The translations under genes and the position numbers were made by a program. From NCBI GenBank assembly GCA_005879245.1, contig VBLA01000109.1, forward strand, positions 1 through 17,431: a stretch of 17,431 nt of DNA, written 5' to 3'. This document shows, one piece after another, positions 7,445-15,517 of the stretch (its first letter is position 1; every line of letters begins with the position of its first letter). The DNA is from Deltaproteobacteria bacterium (GTDB lineage Bacteria > Desulfobacterota > Binatia > DP-6). The notes below the pieces were generated by a model. The model saw only the letters and a list, made by a program, of their open reading frames with translations. It did not search any database and was not told the DNA's origin.

Positions 7445-8260
7445 TCAATCCTTCGCGAACATCAGCTTCACCTGCGAGAAGCTGGAGAGCGGCGCCGACG
7501 CGACGGGCGTGCCGTCGCGGCGGGGCAGCCGTGCCACCTGGCCCTCGACGGCGCGCACGCGGTCCTCGGTGAGCGGGTGGCTCGACGTGAACCGCTCGAC
7601 GACGCTCGGCAGGCTCCGCTGCTGCTCGGCGAGCTTGCGGAAGACGGTCGCCATCTCCCCGGGGTCGTAGCCGGCCGCGTTCATCAGCGTGATGCCCAGG
7701 CGGTCCGCCTCCGCCTCCTTGCCACGGCTGTAGCGGAGCAACCCGAGCACATAGCCGAGCTTGGCGCCCTCCCAGGCGATGGGAGGGATCGGAATCGGGA
7801 CGACCGAGATCGCGGCGATCAGGGCCAGCTGGGTGATGTTCTCCGTCGTGAGCATCTCGGTCGCGTGGCGCGCCGCCACGTGGCTCATCTCGTGCGCGAG
7901 CACCGAGGCGAGCTGATCCTCCGAGTCGCAGAGCTCGATGATGCCGGTATTCACGTAGACGGGACCGCCCGGCAGCGCGAAGGCATTCACCTCCGGGCTG
8001 TCGACGACGTGAAAGCTGTAGGGGAAGAGCTTGAAGGCCGGCTCGGGGCTCGCCTCCTTCAGACGCTGCCCGATCGCGCCGACGAGCTTCAGGAGCGCCG
8101 CATGGCGCACGAGGGTGAGCTCCCCCTCGATCTCCTTCGAGATCTGCTGGCCGAGACGGATGTCGCCGTCGACGGAGTAGAAGTTCGGATGGAAGTGGTG
8201 CACGCCGGCGCAGCCGAGGGCGACGCCGAGACCGAGGGTGAGAACGATCCGTCGCATCAT
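7445..8260 (-). CDS. M48-family metalloprotease lipoprotein (BepA/LoiP-like)
   Basis: This is a 271-residue zinc endopeptidase. The N-terminus is a lipoprotein signal ending at ALGC (Cys17). The zinc site is HEMSH (123-127) with the third ligand Glu182 in the EAEAD motif. The surrounding helices and the YVNTGIIELCDSEDQLASVLAHE block are typical of the M48 family. C-terminal residues SSHPLTEDRVRAV also match the family end motif around SHP. Known relatives degrade misfolded outer-membrane proteins or help their assembly in the periplasm, and that is the likely role here. The start ATG 8260 (or the adjacent ATG 8257) follows GGGAG, and lies 1 nt from the stop of the TolB-like gene. The stop overlaps a possible TTG start of the next lipoprotein. 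There is no TPR domain as in BepA, so it is closer in size to LoiP-type enzymes. Confidence 0.93.
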   Translation of the reverse strand: MMRRIVLTLGLGVALGCAGVHHFHPNFYSVDGDIRLGQQISKEIEGELTLVRHAALLKLVGAIGQRLKEASPEPAFKLFPYSFHVVDSPEVNAFALPGGPVYVNTGIIELCDSEDQLASVLAHEMSHVAARHATEMLTTENITQLALIAAISVVPIPIPPIAWEGAKLGYVLGLLRYSRGKEAEADRLGITLMNAAGYDPGEMATVFRKLAEQQRSLPSVVERFTSSHPLTEDRVRAVEGQVARLPRRDGTPVASAPLSSFSQVKLMFAKD

Positions 8261-8261
8261 C

Positions 8262-9692
8262 CTAGCGGCTCCCGGCCGTGCGCGTGAGGGTGCGCACGGT
8301 GCTCGGGTCGACCGAGAGTCGCGGCCCCGCGGCGAGCGCGAACGCGAGCCGGTCGCCCGCGAGGTCGCCGGAGACGCTGTCGCCGCTACGGAGCACGACC
8401 TGCGCCTTGTTGCCCGTCTCGGCGAACTCGACCCGGTCGATCTGGCCGGCCTCGAGGTCCATCGTCCGGCCTGCGACCCGGAGACGTAGCGGACCGAACC
8501 CGCCGCCGACCGAGAGGCTGTCGCCGTTCCGCATCGCGGCCCGGAAGTTGGCCGAGGCGCTGGGAGGGGTCGCGCGGCGGAGCGAGAGCTCGGCGAGCCG
8601 CTCGGTCGGCACGCTGTCGGTGCGGGTACCGGCGCTCAGGTGGAGCTCGGTCGTCTCGAGGTAGCCGCTCACGGTGTCGCCGTTCGCCAGCACGACGCGT
8701 CCGAGCCCGCGGTCGTCGAAGAGAATGCTCGCCACGGCGGCCCGTGCGAGCTCGAGCGCGGCGTACGGCGTGCGCACCCGGAAGGCCGCCTCCCGGAGGG
8801 TGCCGCGCAGCGTTTCGCCGCCGCGGAGCCGGAGGGTGTCCACCTCGACCCCGCCCCGCACCTGCTGTGCCAGACGGAGGCGGCCCCCCTCGGCGAGGTC
8901 GGTGGGCAACCCGAGGAGCCAGATTTCCCAGCCCGCCGTTCCACGGTGCTGGAAGGCGAGGGTCCGTCCGTCCGGCGACCAGGCGGGGTGTACGGCGGGC
9001 GCGGGCGCCCCCGTCAGCTCGACCGGTACAGTTCCGTCCGCGTTGGCGAGCCAGAGCGTCGCGTTCAGGCTGCCGCCCCGGGCGGGCCAGCGCGCGAACG
9101 CGATCTTCGTGCCGTCGGGGGACCAGGCGGGGCGCGCCTCGTGGTCCGGCGTGGCGAGCAGCGGATTCGTGCGCCCGTCGTGGACGTCCGCATTCACGAC
9201 CCAGAGATCGAAGCTCCCACCCTCCTTCGGGAACGCCGCGTAGACGATCTGCCGGGAATCCGGACTCCAGGCCGGCTGGTCCTCGATGCCGGGGTCGTCG
9301 GTGAGGGGCACGGCGTTCTCGCCGTCGGGGTCGGCCACCCAGATGTCGCGCGAGCCGTTCAGCTCCGAGACGAACAGCAGCTTTCGTCCGTCGGGGGAGA
9401 TGCTCGGATGGTACTCGTCCTTCGTGCCGTGCGTCAGCTGCCGCTCTCCCGAGCCGTCGGCGCCGACCTTCCAGATGTTGCGTGTCGGGAAATCGCGCTG
9501 CTTTGCCTCTTTGCGGCGCGAGTGGAATACGAGCTCGTGTCCGCCCGGGAGCCAGGCGGGCATCGCGTTCGAGCCCGTGCCCGTGACGAGGACCTGGGCG
9601 CTCCCCACGTCGGCCGCGCGCACCGGGAGCGCGGCGGCGAGCGTCGCCGCCAGACCGAGCCCGAAGCCCCGGCCGCCCCTCATCCAGGCCAC
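8262..9692 (-). CDS. TolB-like beta-propeller protein with C-terminal beta repeats
   Basis: The protein has 476 residues from GTG 9692, or 473 from ATG 9683. A signal peptide ends near PVRA (about residue 26), so it is probably periplasmic. Five PD40/TolB-like blades are seen, each with the motif (A/S)WSPDGxxLxF, near residues 46, 97, 141, 189 and 237. After about residue 280 the sequence changes to four tandem units of about 42 residues (285-326, 332-373, 383-424, 431-472) with a core xVxLxxGDxxxGxL...LxLxxxxxxxV. The propeller half may bind peptides, polysaccharide or partner proteins. The repeat half looks like small beta-barrels or a beta solenoid, with no function I can name. No strong SD precedes either start. 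It is first in a tightly packed run with the M48 protease and lipoprotein genes, suggesting a shared envelope job. It is not true TolB: no Tol-Pal neighbours are present and the N-terminal domain is missing. Confidence 0.85.
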   Translation of the reverse strand: MAWMRGGRGFGLGLAATLAAALPVRAADVGSAQVLVTGTGSNAMPAWLPGGHELVFHSRRKEAKQRDFPTRNIWKVGADGSGERQLTHGTKDEYHPSISPDGRKLLFVSELNGSRDIWVADPDGENAVPLTDDPGIEDQPAWSPDSRQIVYAAFPKEGGSFDLWVVNADVHDGRTNPLLATPDHEARPAWSPDGTKIAFARWPARGGSLNATLWLANADGTVPVELTGAPAPAVHPAWSPDGRTLAFQHRGTAGWEIWLLGLPTDLAEGGRLRLAQQVRGGVEVDTLRLRGGETLRGTLREAAFRVRTPYAALELARAAVASILFDDRGLGRVVLANGDTVSGYLETTELHLSAGTRTDSVPTERLAELSLRRATPPSASANFRAAMRNGDSLSVGGGFGPLRLRVAGRTMDLEAGQIDRVEFAETGNKAQVVLRSGDSVSGDLAGDRLAFALAAGPRLSVDPSTVRTLTRTAGSR

Positions 9693-9785
9693 GCTAGCCG
9701 GTCGGGCGGCGTTTGAGAATCCGTCTACGGCGTTACCCTCCGGTTGAGGACCGCCATACGAAATGTGCTAAATGCCGCCACCCCG
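9693..9785. promoter_or_regulatory. Divergent promoter region
   Basis: This 93-nt gap separates the leftward TolB-like gene from the rightward GNAT gene and should hold promoters for both. On the plus strand TTGAGG (9744-9749) and CTAAAT (9768-9773) are 18 nt apart. The transcript would then start near 9780, almost at ATG 9786, and no SD precedes that ATG, so the message may be leaderless or nearly so. The stretch around 9755-9775 is the only AT-richer patch here. No convincing minus-strand promoter was picked out. The assignment is weak and based on motif likeness alone. Confidence 0.35.
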
Positions 9786-10241
9786 ATGCCGGCTCGACTC
9801 CTCCCTGGCACCGGCGTGCGCGTGCGCCGCGGCCGCCGACGCGACCTCCCGCAGCTCCAGGTGGTCCTCGGCGCTCCGGCGACCGACCGCCTCGAGCGCT
9901 TCTACCGGCGCATCCTCGCCGATCTCGGCATGGACGTCTACGTGGCCGAGGACCCCGAGGGAGCGATCGTCGGGGTCGTGTCGCTCGCCTATCGGCGCTC
10001 CCTCGTGCGGGGTGGCGTCTCCGCCTTCCTCGACGGGGTCCGCACCCGCGAGGCGCCGGCGGTGCTCGAGGGCCTCGTCGCGTTCGCCGAGGAACGGGCC
10101 CGCCGACGCGGCTGCTGTCGTCTCGCCGCCTGGGTCGAGACCGGCGACGGCGAGCTTCGTGCGGCCCTGATCGCCCGCGGCTACCGGGTGGGCGAACTCC
10201 TCACGACCGACCTCGCGTTGGACCGCCCCGGAGCGGCGTGA
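9786..10241 (+). CDS. GNAT-family acetyltransferase-like protein
   Basis: This 151-residue protein has the GNAT layout. An N-terminal strand with VRRGRRRDLPQL (13-24) is followed by a helix, then VYVAEDPEGAIVGVVSLAY (51-69) forms the central hairpin. GVRTREAPAVLEGLVAFAEERARRRGC (84-110) takes the place of motif A with its acyl-CoA-binding helix, and RAALIARGYRVGELL is the typical C-terminal strand. The usual acetyl-CoA loop R/QxxGxG/A is not intact: the position reads R-x-x-E-A-P-A. Acyl-CoA binding may therefore be altered. ATG 9786 is preferred over an in-frame TTG at 9744, because the TTG lies in the likely promoter. The stop overlaps the next start in TGATG, tying its expression to the glutamate dehydrogenase gene. 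Lysine acetylation of that enzyme is a possible but unsupported idea; the substrate is unknown. Confidence 0.75.
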   Translation: MPARLLPGTGVRVRRGRRRDLPQLQVVLGAPATDRLERFYRRILADLGMDVYVAEDPEGAIVGVVSLAYRRSLVRGGVSAFLDGVRTREAPAVLEGLVAFAEERARRRGCCRLAAWVETGDGELRAALIARGYRVGELLTTDLALDRPGAA

Positions 10242-13200
10242 TGGCGGTCGAGGCGCGTGCTAGGGAGGCCGGCCGGAGCATGATCGCCGAGCGATTGCGG
10301 GAGCTGATCGCGCGTCGAGCCACCCGGGGCGATGGAGCGCACCTCGCCACCTTCGCGCGCCTGCTCCTCGCGCGCTCCGAGGGGTACGTCGACCGGCTCG
10401 CCGAGGAGGAGGCGATGGGTCTCGTCACCTCGGCGTACCGCTTCTACGCCGGCCCCGGTCCCGAGCTGCGCGTGCGTGCCATCACGCCGACCTACGCCTC
10501 CGACGGCTGGGATGCGGCGGTGAGCGTCATCGAGACCTGCATCTCCGACCGGCCCTTCGTCGTCGATACCATCCGTGCGGCCCTGGAGGCGGCGGGGCTC
10601 GAGATCCGCGCCCTCCTCCATCCCGTCTTTGCGGCCACGCGCGACGCCACCGGAGGGCTCGTGGCCCTCGCGGCGCCCGGCGAACCCGAGCGGCGCGAAT
10701 CGTTCGTGCACGTCGCCATCGCCCGCACCGAGGGCGCCGAGCTCGTGCGCCTGGCCGAGCAGGTCCAGGCGCGGCTCGAGGATCTTCGCCTGGTGACCGA
10801 CGACTTTCCGCAGATGGTGGCGCGGGCCCACGCGATCGCCACCGAGCTTGACGGGCTCGGCCGCACCCGGCCGGGGCCGGTTGCCGCCGAGGCGACCGGG
10901 GTGGCGGACTTCCTCCGCTGGCTGGTGGACGGCGGCTTCGTCTTCCTCGGCTACCGCGAGTACGGGCTCACGGCGCTCGGAGGCGCCTCGCTGCTGGGCC
11001 TCCGCCCGGGGACGGGGCTCGGGCTGCTTCGCCGCGAAGCGCGCTCGACCTTCGCGCGACAGCGCCACATCGACGAGCTGCCCGAGCCGGTGAAGGCGCG
11101 GCTCTTCGGCAGCCGGCTCCTGACGGTCGCCAAGACAGTGGCGGTGTCCCCCGTCCATCGCCACGCCCGCATGGACGACGTCGGCGTGAAAGAGTTCGAC
11201 GCCGAGGGGCGGGTGGTCGGCGAGCGCCGCTTCATCGGATTCTTCACCTCGAAGGCATCCGCCGAGGAAGCCGCGGAGCTACCGATCCTCCGGCGCATGC
11301 TGCGGCAGATCCTCGCCGCCGAGCAGGTGGTGCCCGGAAGCCACGACTACAAGGAGCTGGTCACCGTCTTCAACGCGTTGCCGAAGTCGGAGCTCCTCGC
11401 CAGCACGCCGCCCGAGATCCGCGCCGATCTCCTCCAGATCCTCGCCGCCGTGCGCAGCGAGGACGTCGTCGTGAGCGTGCGCTCCCAGCCGGCGAACGGC
11501 CGGCTCGCGGTTCTCGTCGTCCTGCCGCCGGCTCGCTTCTCGAGCGAGGCCCGGCAGCAGATCGGCGCGCTGCTCCGGGAGCGCCTCGGGGGAACGCTCC
11601 TCGACGACTACCTGACCTTCGTCGATGGGGATCGGGCGCTCCTCCACTTCACTCTCACGGCTGGGCCCGGGACGGCGGAGGCGCCCTCGGCCGCGGAGCT
11701 TCGCGACGCCGTGGCGGCGATGGTCCGCACCTGGGAGGAGAGGCTGCGGGAGGCGCTCGTCGCGCGGCACGGGGAATCCCCGGGGGAACGCCTCTGGGCG
11801 CGCTACGCGGGCGGGTTCCCGCGGGAATACAAGGCGGCGGTCGGGGTCGAGCGGGCAGCCGCCGACGTGTCGCTACTCGCCACCGTCGCCCGCGAGGGCC
11901 TGATGCAGGTGGTGCTCGACGACGCGGTCGCCGACGGCGCCGAACCGCCAACCACCTCCCTGCGCCTGTACCTCGCCGGCCAGCCCCTCGTCCTCTCCGA
12001 CGTCATGCCGATGTTCGAGAACCTCGGCCTCCGCGTGGTGGCCGAGGATCAGGTGACCGTCACGCCGGACGGCGGTCCACGGCTCTTCGTCGACACCTTC
12101 CTCGTGCAGGACCGGCAGGGACACCGCCTGGACGCTGCGGCGGTTCGGGGGCGCATGAGCGAGGCGATCCTCGCGCTCCACGCCGGGCAGGTCACGAACG
12201 ATCGCCTGAACCGGCTCGTCTTGGAAGCCGGCCTCGACTGGCGTGCCGTCGATTGCCTCCGGAGCTACGCCGGCTACGCCGCGCAGGCTGCGCTGGGGCC
12301 ACGCGCCGCGGTCATCGACGCGCTCGCCGATCATCCCGATCCGGCGCGGCTCCTCTTCGCGTGCTTCGCCGCGCGCTTTCGCCCCGACCGGGCGGCGACG
12401 GATGCTGCCGCCAGCCGCCTCCGTTTCCTCCAGAGCCTCGAGGCGGTGCCGACGCTGCGCGTGGACCTCCTCCTCCGCGCCCTCCTCGACGTCGTCGAGG
12501 CCACCGTGCGCACGACCTTCTACACCCGCGGCGAGCGTGGCTACCTCGCGCTCAAGATCCGCCCGGCGGACCTGGCGGTCCTTCCGCGGCCGCGCCCGCT
12601 CTACGAGATCTACGTCCACAGCCCGAGCATGGAGGGGCTCCATCTCCGCGCCGGCAAGGTGGCTCGCGGTGGCATCCGGTACAGCGACCGACCGGAGGAT
12701 CTGCGGAGGGAGATCCTGGGCCTCATGAAGACGCAGACCGTGAAGAACGCGGTCATCGTCCCGACCGGCGCGAAGGGCGGCTTCATCGTGAAGGGACTAC
12801 CCGTCAAGACCGCCGTGGTCGAGGCGTACCGGACGTTCATCCGCGCGCTCCTCGACCTGACCGACAACTGGGTGAAGGGACGCCTCGTCCACCCGCGTGG
12901 CCTCGTCGTGCACGACGAGGAGGATCCGTATCTCGTGGTGGCTGCCGACAAGGGCACGGCCACGTTCTCGGACGTCGCCAACGGGATCGCCACCGAGTAC
13001 GGCTTCTGGCTGGGGGATGCGTTCGCCTCCGGGGGATCGCACGGCTACGACCACAAGGGCCTCGGCATCACGGCACGCGGCGCCTGGGAGTGCGTGCGGA
13101 CGCACTTCCGCGAGCTCGGCGTCGACGCCGACACGGCGCCGCTCTCGGTGGTCGGCATCGGCGACATGGGCGGCGACGTCTTCGGCAACGGCCTCCTGCG

Positions 13201-14713
13201 CTCCCGCCAGATCCGGCTCCGTGCCGCCTTCAATCATCTCCACGTCTTCCTCGATCCCGATCCCGATCCGGCGCGGAGCTTCGCCGAGCGAGAACGGCTG
13301 TTCCGGGCGGGGAAGGGCTGGGACGCCTACGATCCGAGCGTGCTGTCGCGCGGCGCCGCGGTCGTCCCGCGGACGGCGAAGCGGGTCGTGGTCTCGCCCG
13401 AGGCGCAGGCCCTCCTCGGGCTCCCCGCCGATGGGGTGAGCGGCGAGCGGCTCGTGCACGCCGTTCTCACGCTCGACGCCGACCTGCTCTTCAACGGTGG
13501 CATCGGCACCTACGTCGGGGCCACCGAGGAGAGCGACGCCGAGATCGGGGACCCGCCCAACGACCCGGTCCGCGTGAAGGCGTCCGCCCTCCGGGTGCGC
13601 GCGGTGGCCGAGGGCGGCAACCTCGGCGTCACACAGCGCGGTCGGGTCGAATATGCGCTCGCCGGGGGCCGGATCAACACCGACGCGGTCGACAACTCCG
13701 CCGGCGTTGATCTCTCCGACCACGAGGTGAACCTGAAGATCTGCCTCCAGCCGCTGGTCGAGCGGGGCGCGCTGGGGCAGGCCGAGCGGAACGCCCTCCT
13801 CGCGGCGGTGACGGACGACATGGTCGTCCGCGTCCTCGGTCACAACCGGAGCCAGAGTCGTCTCCTCGGACTCGACCAGGCGCGGAGCCGGACGCGGCTC
13901 GAGGACTTTCGGGAGCTCATCGCCGACCTCGAGCGCACCGCGGGCCTCGATCGCACGCTCGAGGCGCTGCCCGAGCGCGATCAGCTGCGCGCCCGACGGG
14001 GCACGTTCCTCGGGCTCACCCGTCCCGAGCTGGCCGTCGTCATGGCTTACACGAAGATCGGCGGCCGTGACCCACCATCCTCTCCGACGCGAGATCGTCG
14101 CGACGGAGCTCGCGAACACCCTCGTCGACCACCTGGGCACGACGTTCGTCTGCCGGGTGACGCGGGACACGGGGGCCACTACGGCCGAGGCGCTACGGGC
14201 GTGGGCCATCGCCTGGGCGCTCCTCGGCGGCGCCGAGCTCGCCCGGGCGATCACCGCGAGCGTCCGCGGTGCGGAGGTGGAGACGAACGTCTTCCTTCTG
14301 CTCGAGCGCGCGACAGAGCGGCTGACGAAGTGGGTCGTCGCCAACACGGACCCGACCCGCCCGGCCGCCGCGGTGGCCGCCCAGCTCGGCGAAGCGGTCG
14401 GGCGGGTTCGCCCCCGGCTCGCCGCCTGGGTGGCCGGCGCCGAGGCCGAGTCGTTCCAGAGGCTGGTCTCCGAGCTGGAGATCGCGGGAATCCCGGGGAA
14501 CCTGGCACGCGACCTCACCACGGCCGAGTGGCTCACGGGCGCGCTCGACGTGGTGACGGCCGCGCGGAACTTCGGGGTCGAGCTCGAAGCGGCGGGGCAG
14601 CAGTACTACGCGCTCGAGCAGCACCTCGACTTCGCGTGGCTCGAGGGGCGGCTCGCCGAGGTGAGCGCGGAGGATCGCTGGCACCGGCGCGCCGTCGAGG
14701 GTCTCGGTGCTGA
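10241..14713 (+). CDS. Large NAD-specific glutamate dehydrogenase, frame lost after 14060
   Basis: This is the ~180-kDa-type NAD-dependent glutamate dehydrogenase, which deaminates glutamate to 2-oxoglutarate and ammonium in the cytoplasm. The N-terminal part carries ACT-like regulatory domains, for example CISDRPFVVDTIRAALEAAG. The catalytic core includes ARGGIRYSDRPEDLR, Lys845 in PTGAKGGF, the NAD loop GIGDMGGD (from 972), and VAEGGNLGVTQRGR...RINTDAVDNSAGVDLSDHEVN. Conserved sequence ends at AYTKI (residue 1273). The frame stays open to 14713, but the remaining ~217 residues are an Arg/Gly-rich out-of-frame reading. The true C-terminus continues in the +1 frame from about 14060, with an estimated 35-40 family residues missing at the join. 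ATG 10241 overlaps the GNAT stop (TGATG); ATG 10280 behind AGGGAGG is an alternative. Family identity is certain; whether the protein is functional is not. Confidence 0.9.
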   Translation: MAVEARAREAGRSMIAERLRELIARRATRGDGAHLATFARLLLARSEGYVDRLAEEEAMGLVTSAYRFYAGPGPELRVRAITPTYASDGWDAAVSVIETCISDRPFVVDTIRAALEAAGLEIRALLHPVFAATRDATGGLVALAAPGEPERRESFVHVAIARTEGAELVRLAEQVQARLEDLRLVTDDFPQMVARAHAIATELDGLGRTRPGPVAAEATGVADFLRWLVDGGFVFLGYREYGLTALGGASLLGLRPGTGLGLLRREARSTFARQRHIDELPEPVKARLFGSRLLTVAKTVAVSPVHRHARMDDVGVKEFDAEGRVVGERRFIGFFTSKASAEEAAELPILRRMLRQILAAEQVVPGSHDYKELVTVFNALPKSELLASTPPEIRADLLQILAAVRSEDVVVSVRSQPANGRLAVLVVLPPARFSSEARQQIGALLRERLGGTLLDDYLTFVDGDRALLHFTLTAGPGTAEAPSAAELRDAVAAMVRTWEERLREALVARHGESPGERLWARYAGGFPREYKAAVGVERAAADVSLLATVAREGLMQVVLDDAVADGAEPPTTSLRLYLAGQPLVLSDVMPMFENLGLRVVAEDQVTVTPDGGPRLFVDTFLVQDRQGHRLDAAAVRGRMSEAILALHAGQVTNDRLNRLVLEAGLDWRAVDCLRSYAGYAAQAALGPRAAVIDALADHPDPARLLFACFAARFRPDRAATDAAASRLRFLQSLEAVPTLRVDLLLRALLDVVEATVRTTFYTRGERGYLALKIRPADLAVLPRPRPLYEIYVHSPSMEGLHLRAGKVARGGIRYSDRPEDLRREILGLMKTQTVKNAVIVPTGAKGGFIVKGLPVKTAVVEAYRTFIRALLDLTDNWVKGRLVHPRGLVVHDEEDPYLVVAADKGTATFSDVANGIATEYGFWLGDAFASGGSHGYDHKGLGITARGAWECVRTHFRELGVDADTAPLSVVGIGDMGGDVFGNGLLRSRQIRLRAAFNHLHVFLDPDPDPARSFAERERLFRAGKGWDAYDPSVLSRGAAVVPRTAKRVVVSPEAQALLGLPADGVSGERLVHAVLTLDADLLFNGGIGTYVGATEESDAEIGDPPNDPVRVKASALRVRAVAEGGNLGVTQRGRVEYALAGGRINTDAVDNSAGVDLSDHEVNLKICLQPLVERGALGQAERNALLAAVTDDMVVRVLGHNRSQSRLLGLDQARSRTRLEDFRELIADLERTAGLDRTLEALPERDQLRARRGTFLGLTRPELAVVMAYTKIGGRDPPSSPTRDRRDGAREHPRRPPGHDVRLPGDAGHGGHYGRGATGVGHRLGAPRRRRARPGDHRERPRCGGGDERLPSARARDRAADEVGRRQHGPDPPGRRGGRPARRSGRAGSPPARRLGGRRRGRVVPEAGLRAGDRGNPGEPGTRPHHGRVAHGRARRGDGRAELRGRARSGGAAVLRARAAPRLRVARGAARRGERGGSLAPARRRGSRC

Positions 14714-14897
14714 CCTGCGTGCCGCGCGTCGCCGGCTGACGGGGTGGTGCCTCCGCGCCGCGGGCACCCTACCGGAGCGGCCGCTCCGCACCGTACAGGG
14801 CGCGATCCGCGACCTTCGGACGGCACCCCGCACGACGCTCGCCGCGCTCCAGGTGGTCGTGCGCGAGATCCGACGCCTGGCGGAGGACAGGGCATGA
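14067..14897 (+). pseudogene. C-terminal part of the NAD-glutamate dehydrogenase in a shifted frame
   Basis: The reading HHPLRREIVATELANTLVDHLG begins here and carries the conserved helical C-terminal domain of the same enzyme, ending in a family-like helical tail (ALQVVVREIRRLAEDR). It is in the +1 frame relative to the upstream 1273 conserved residues. The first possible start is a GTG at 14067 with no SD before it, so independent translation looks unlikely. Upstream codons in this frame (14061-14066) read AA, matching the family's usual Ala-Ala before the HPLRRE block. The break therefore lies within a few bases of 14057-14062. In full-length relatives a segment of the form W-x-Y-D-x-L-L...P-x-x-L-R joins the two halves, and it is absent here. 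Treat it as one gene with 10241-14062, broken in fact or in assembly. Confidence 0.85.
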
Positions 14898-15199
14898 TCG
14901 TGGTCCGCTTTCTCTTCGTGCTGCTCCTCGGATTCATTCTCGGCGTCGGCGCCACCCTCTACCTGATCCACTCGGGCGCGGGCGATCTCGTGATCCGCCG
15001 CACCGAAGCCGTGCAGGATATGGAGCGGCGGCTGCACGACGTCGAGCAGCAACGCGACACCCTCAGCCACCAGCTGGACGATGTGATCGGGCGTGCTGGC
15101 CGGATGGAAGCGTCGTTCGGGGCGCTCGAGCACCGCTTCCACGAGCTGGAGCAGCAGCTCGAGCAGACGAAGCCGGCCGGCGAGCGGCCCGCGGGCTGA
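14894..15199 (+). CDS. Membrane-anchored coiled-coil protein (101 aa)
   Basis: The N-terminus is one hydrophobic helix, VRFLFVLLLGFILGVGATLYLI, and the remainder is a hydrophilic, Glu/Gln/Arg-rich heptad-like helix (RRLHDVEQQRDTLSHQLDDVI...ALEHRFHELEQQLEQ). This is the layout of a single-pass inner-membrane protein with a coiled-coil domain, in size and shape like LapA-type or YtxH-like small proteins, though I see no family-defining motif. The start ATG lies in an ATGA overlap with the glutamate dehydrogenase stop, and GGAGG sits 7 nt upstream, so it is clearly expressed from the same transcript. If the upstream frame is broken, coupling would depend on which frame ribosomes use. The stop is only 3 nt from the stop of the convergent gene, with no terminator between. 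Confidence 0.75.
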   Translation: MIVVRFLFVLLLGFILGVGATLYLIHSGAGDLVIRRTEAVQDMERRLHDVEQQRDTLSHQLDDVIGRAGRMEASFGALEHRFHELEQQLEQTKPAGERPAG

Positions 15200-15202
15200 G
15201 GC

Positions 15203-15517
15203 TTACCAGCGTGGGCCCGCGACCGCGAGTCCGATCAGCTTCAGGACGCCCGTCACGGCCAGGGCGCCGGCAAAGGCCGGCAGGAGCGGATACGCCCCCA
15301 CGGCGGGGCCGCCGTCCCAGCCGCCGAGGTTCCAGAACCAGGTGCCTGCGTAGAGACCGACGGCGCCCGTCACGATCGGGACCCCCCGCAGGGAGAGGCC
15401 ACTGTCGACCAGCCAGTCGGCGGCCAGGCCCGTGAACGAGACGACGGCGGCGAGTTGAACGAGCCCCCACACGTGCTCGAACACGTCGGGCGCCAACCCC
15501 GCGGGTGCTGCGTACAT
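15203..15517 (-). CDS. Small membrane protein resembling GlsB/YeaQ (transglycosylase-associated) family
   Basis: This 104-residue protein has three hydrophobic, Gly/Ala-rich segments: about residues 18-36 (LVQLAAVVSFTGLAADWLV), 46-66 (GVPIVTGAVGLYAGTWFWNLG), and 78-100 (LLPAFAGALAVTGVLKLIGLAVA). Size, spacing and the G..GA.G...G.W...LGG centre resemble GlsB/YeaQ/YmgE proteins, small inner-membrane proteins linked to stress but without a settled activity. The match is moderate, so a generic three-helix membrane protein is the safe call. It starts at ATG 15517 with no evident SD. It is divergent from the metallo-hydrolase gene, and the AT-rich patch at 15557-15568 may serve both. It is convergent with the coiled-coil protein gene, leaving 3 nt between the stops. 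Confidence 0.7.
   Translation of the reverse strand: MYAAPAGLAPDVFEHVWGLVQLAAVVSFTGLAADWLVDSGLSLRGVPIVTGAVGLYAGTWFWNLGGWDGGPAVGAYPLLPAFAGALAVTGVLKLIGLAVAGPRW

Noticed and set aside
8640..9716. A 358-codon plus-strand frame opposite the TolB-like gene
   Set aside because: The minus strand encodes recognisable PD40 motifs over the same bases; the plus-strand reading has none.
14040..14075. Programmed ribosomal frameshift in the glutamate dehydrogenase gene
   Set aside because: No slippery heptamer is evident, and family residues are missing at the join, so a frameshift alone would not restore a normal protein.
12797..14536. A 579-codon open frame on the minus strand opposite the glutamate dehydrogenase gene
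   Set aside because: It is antisense to clear catalytic-core sequence, and its composition is Arg/Ala/Ser-rich with no domain. The same GC effect explains it.
14063..14713. A new C-terminal domain of the glutamate dehydrogenase read in the original frame
   Set aside because: The sequence is Arg/Gly-rich out-of-frame noise, while the other frame over the same bases matches the family C-terminus.
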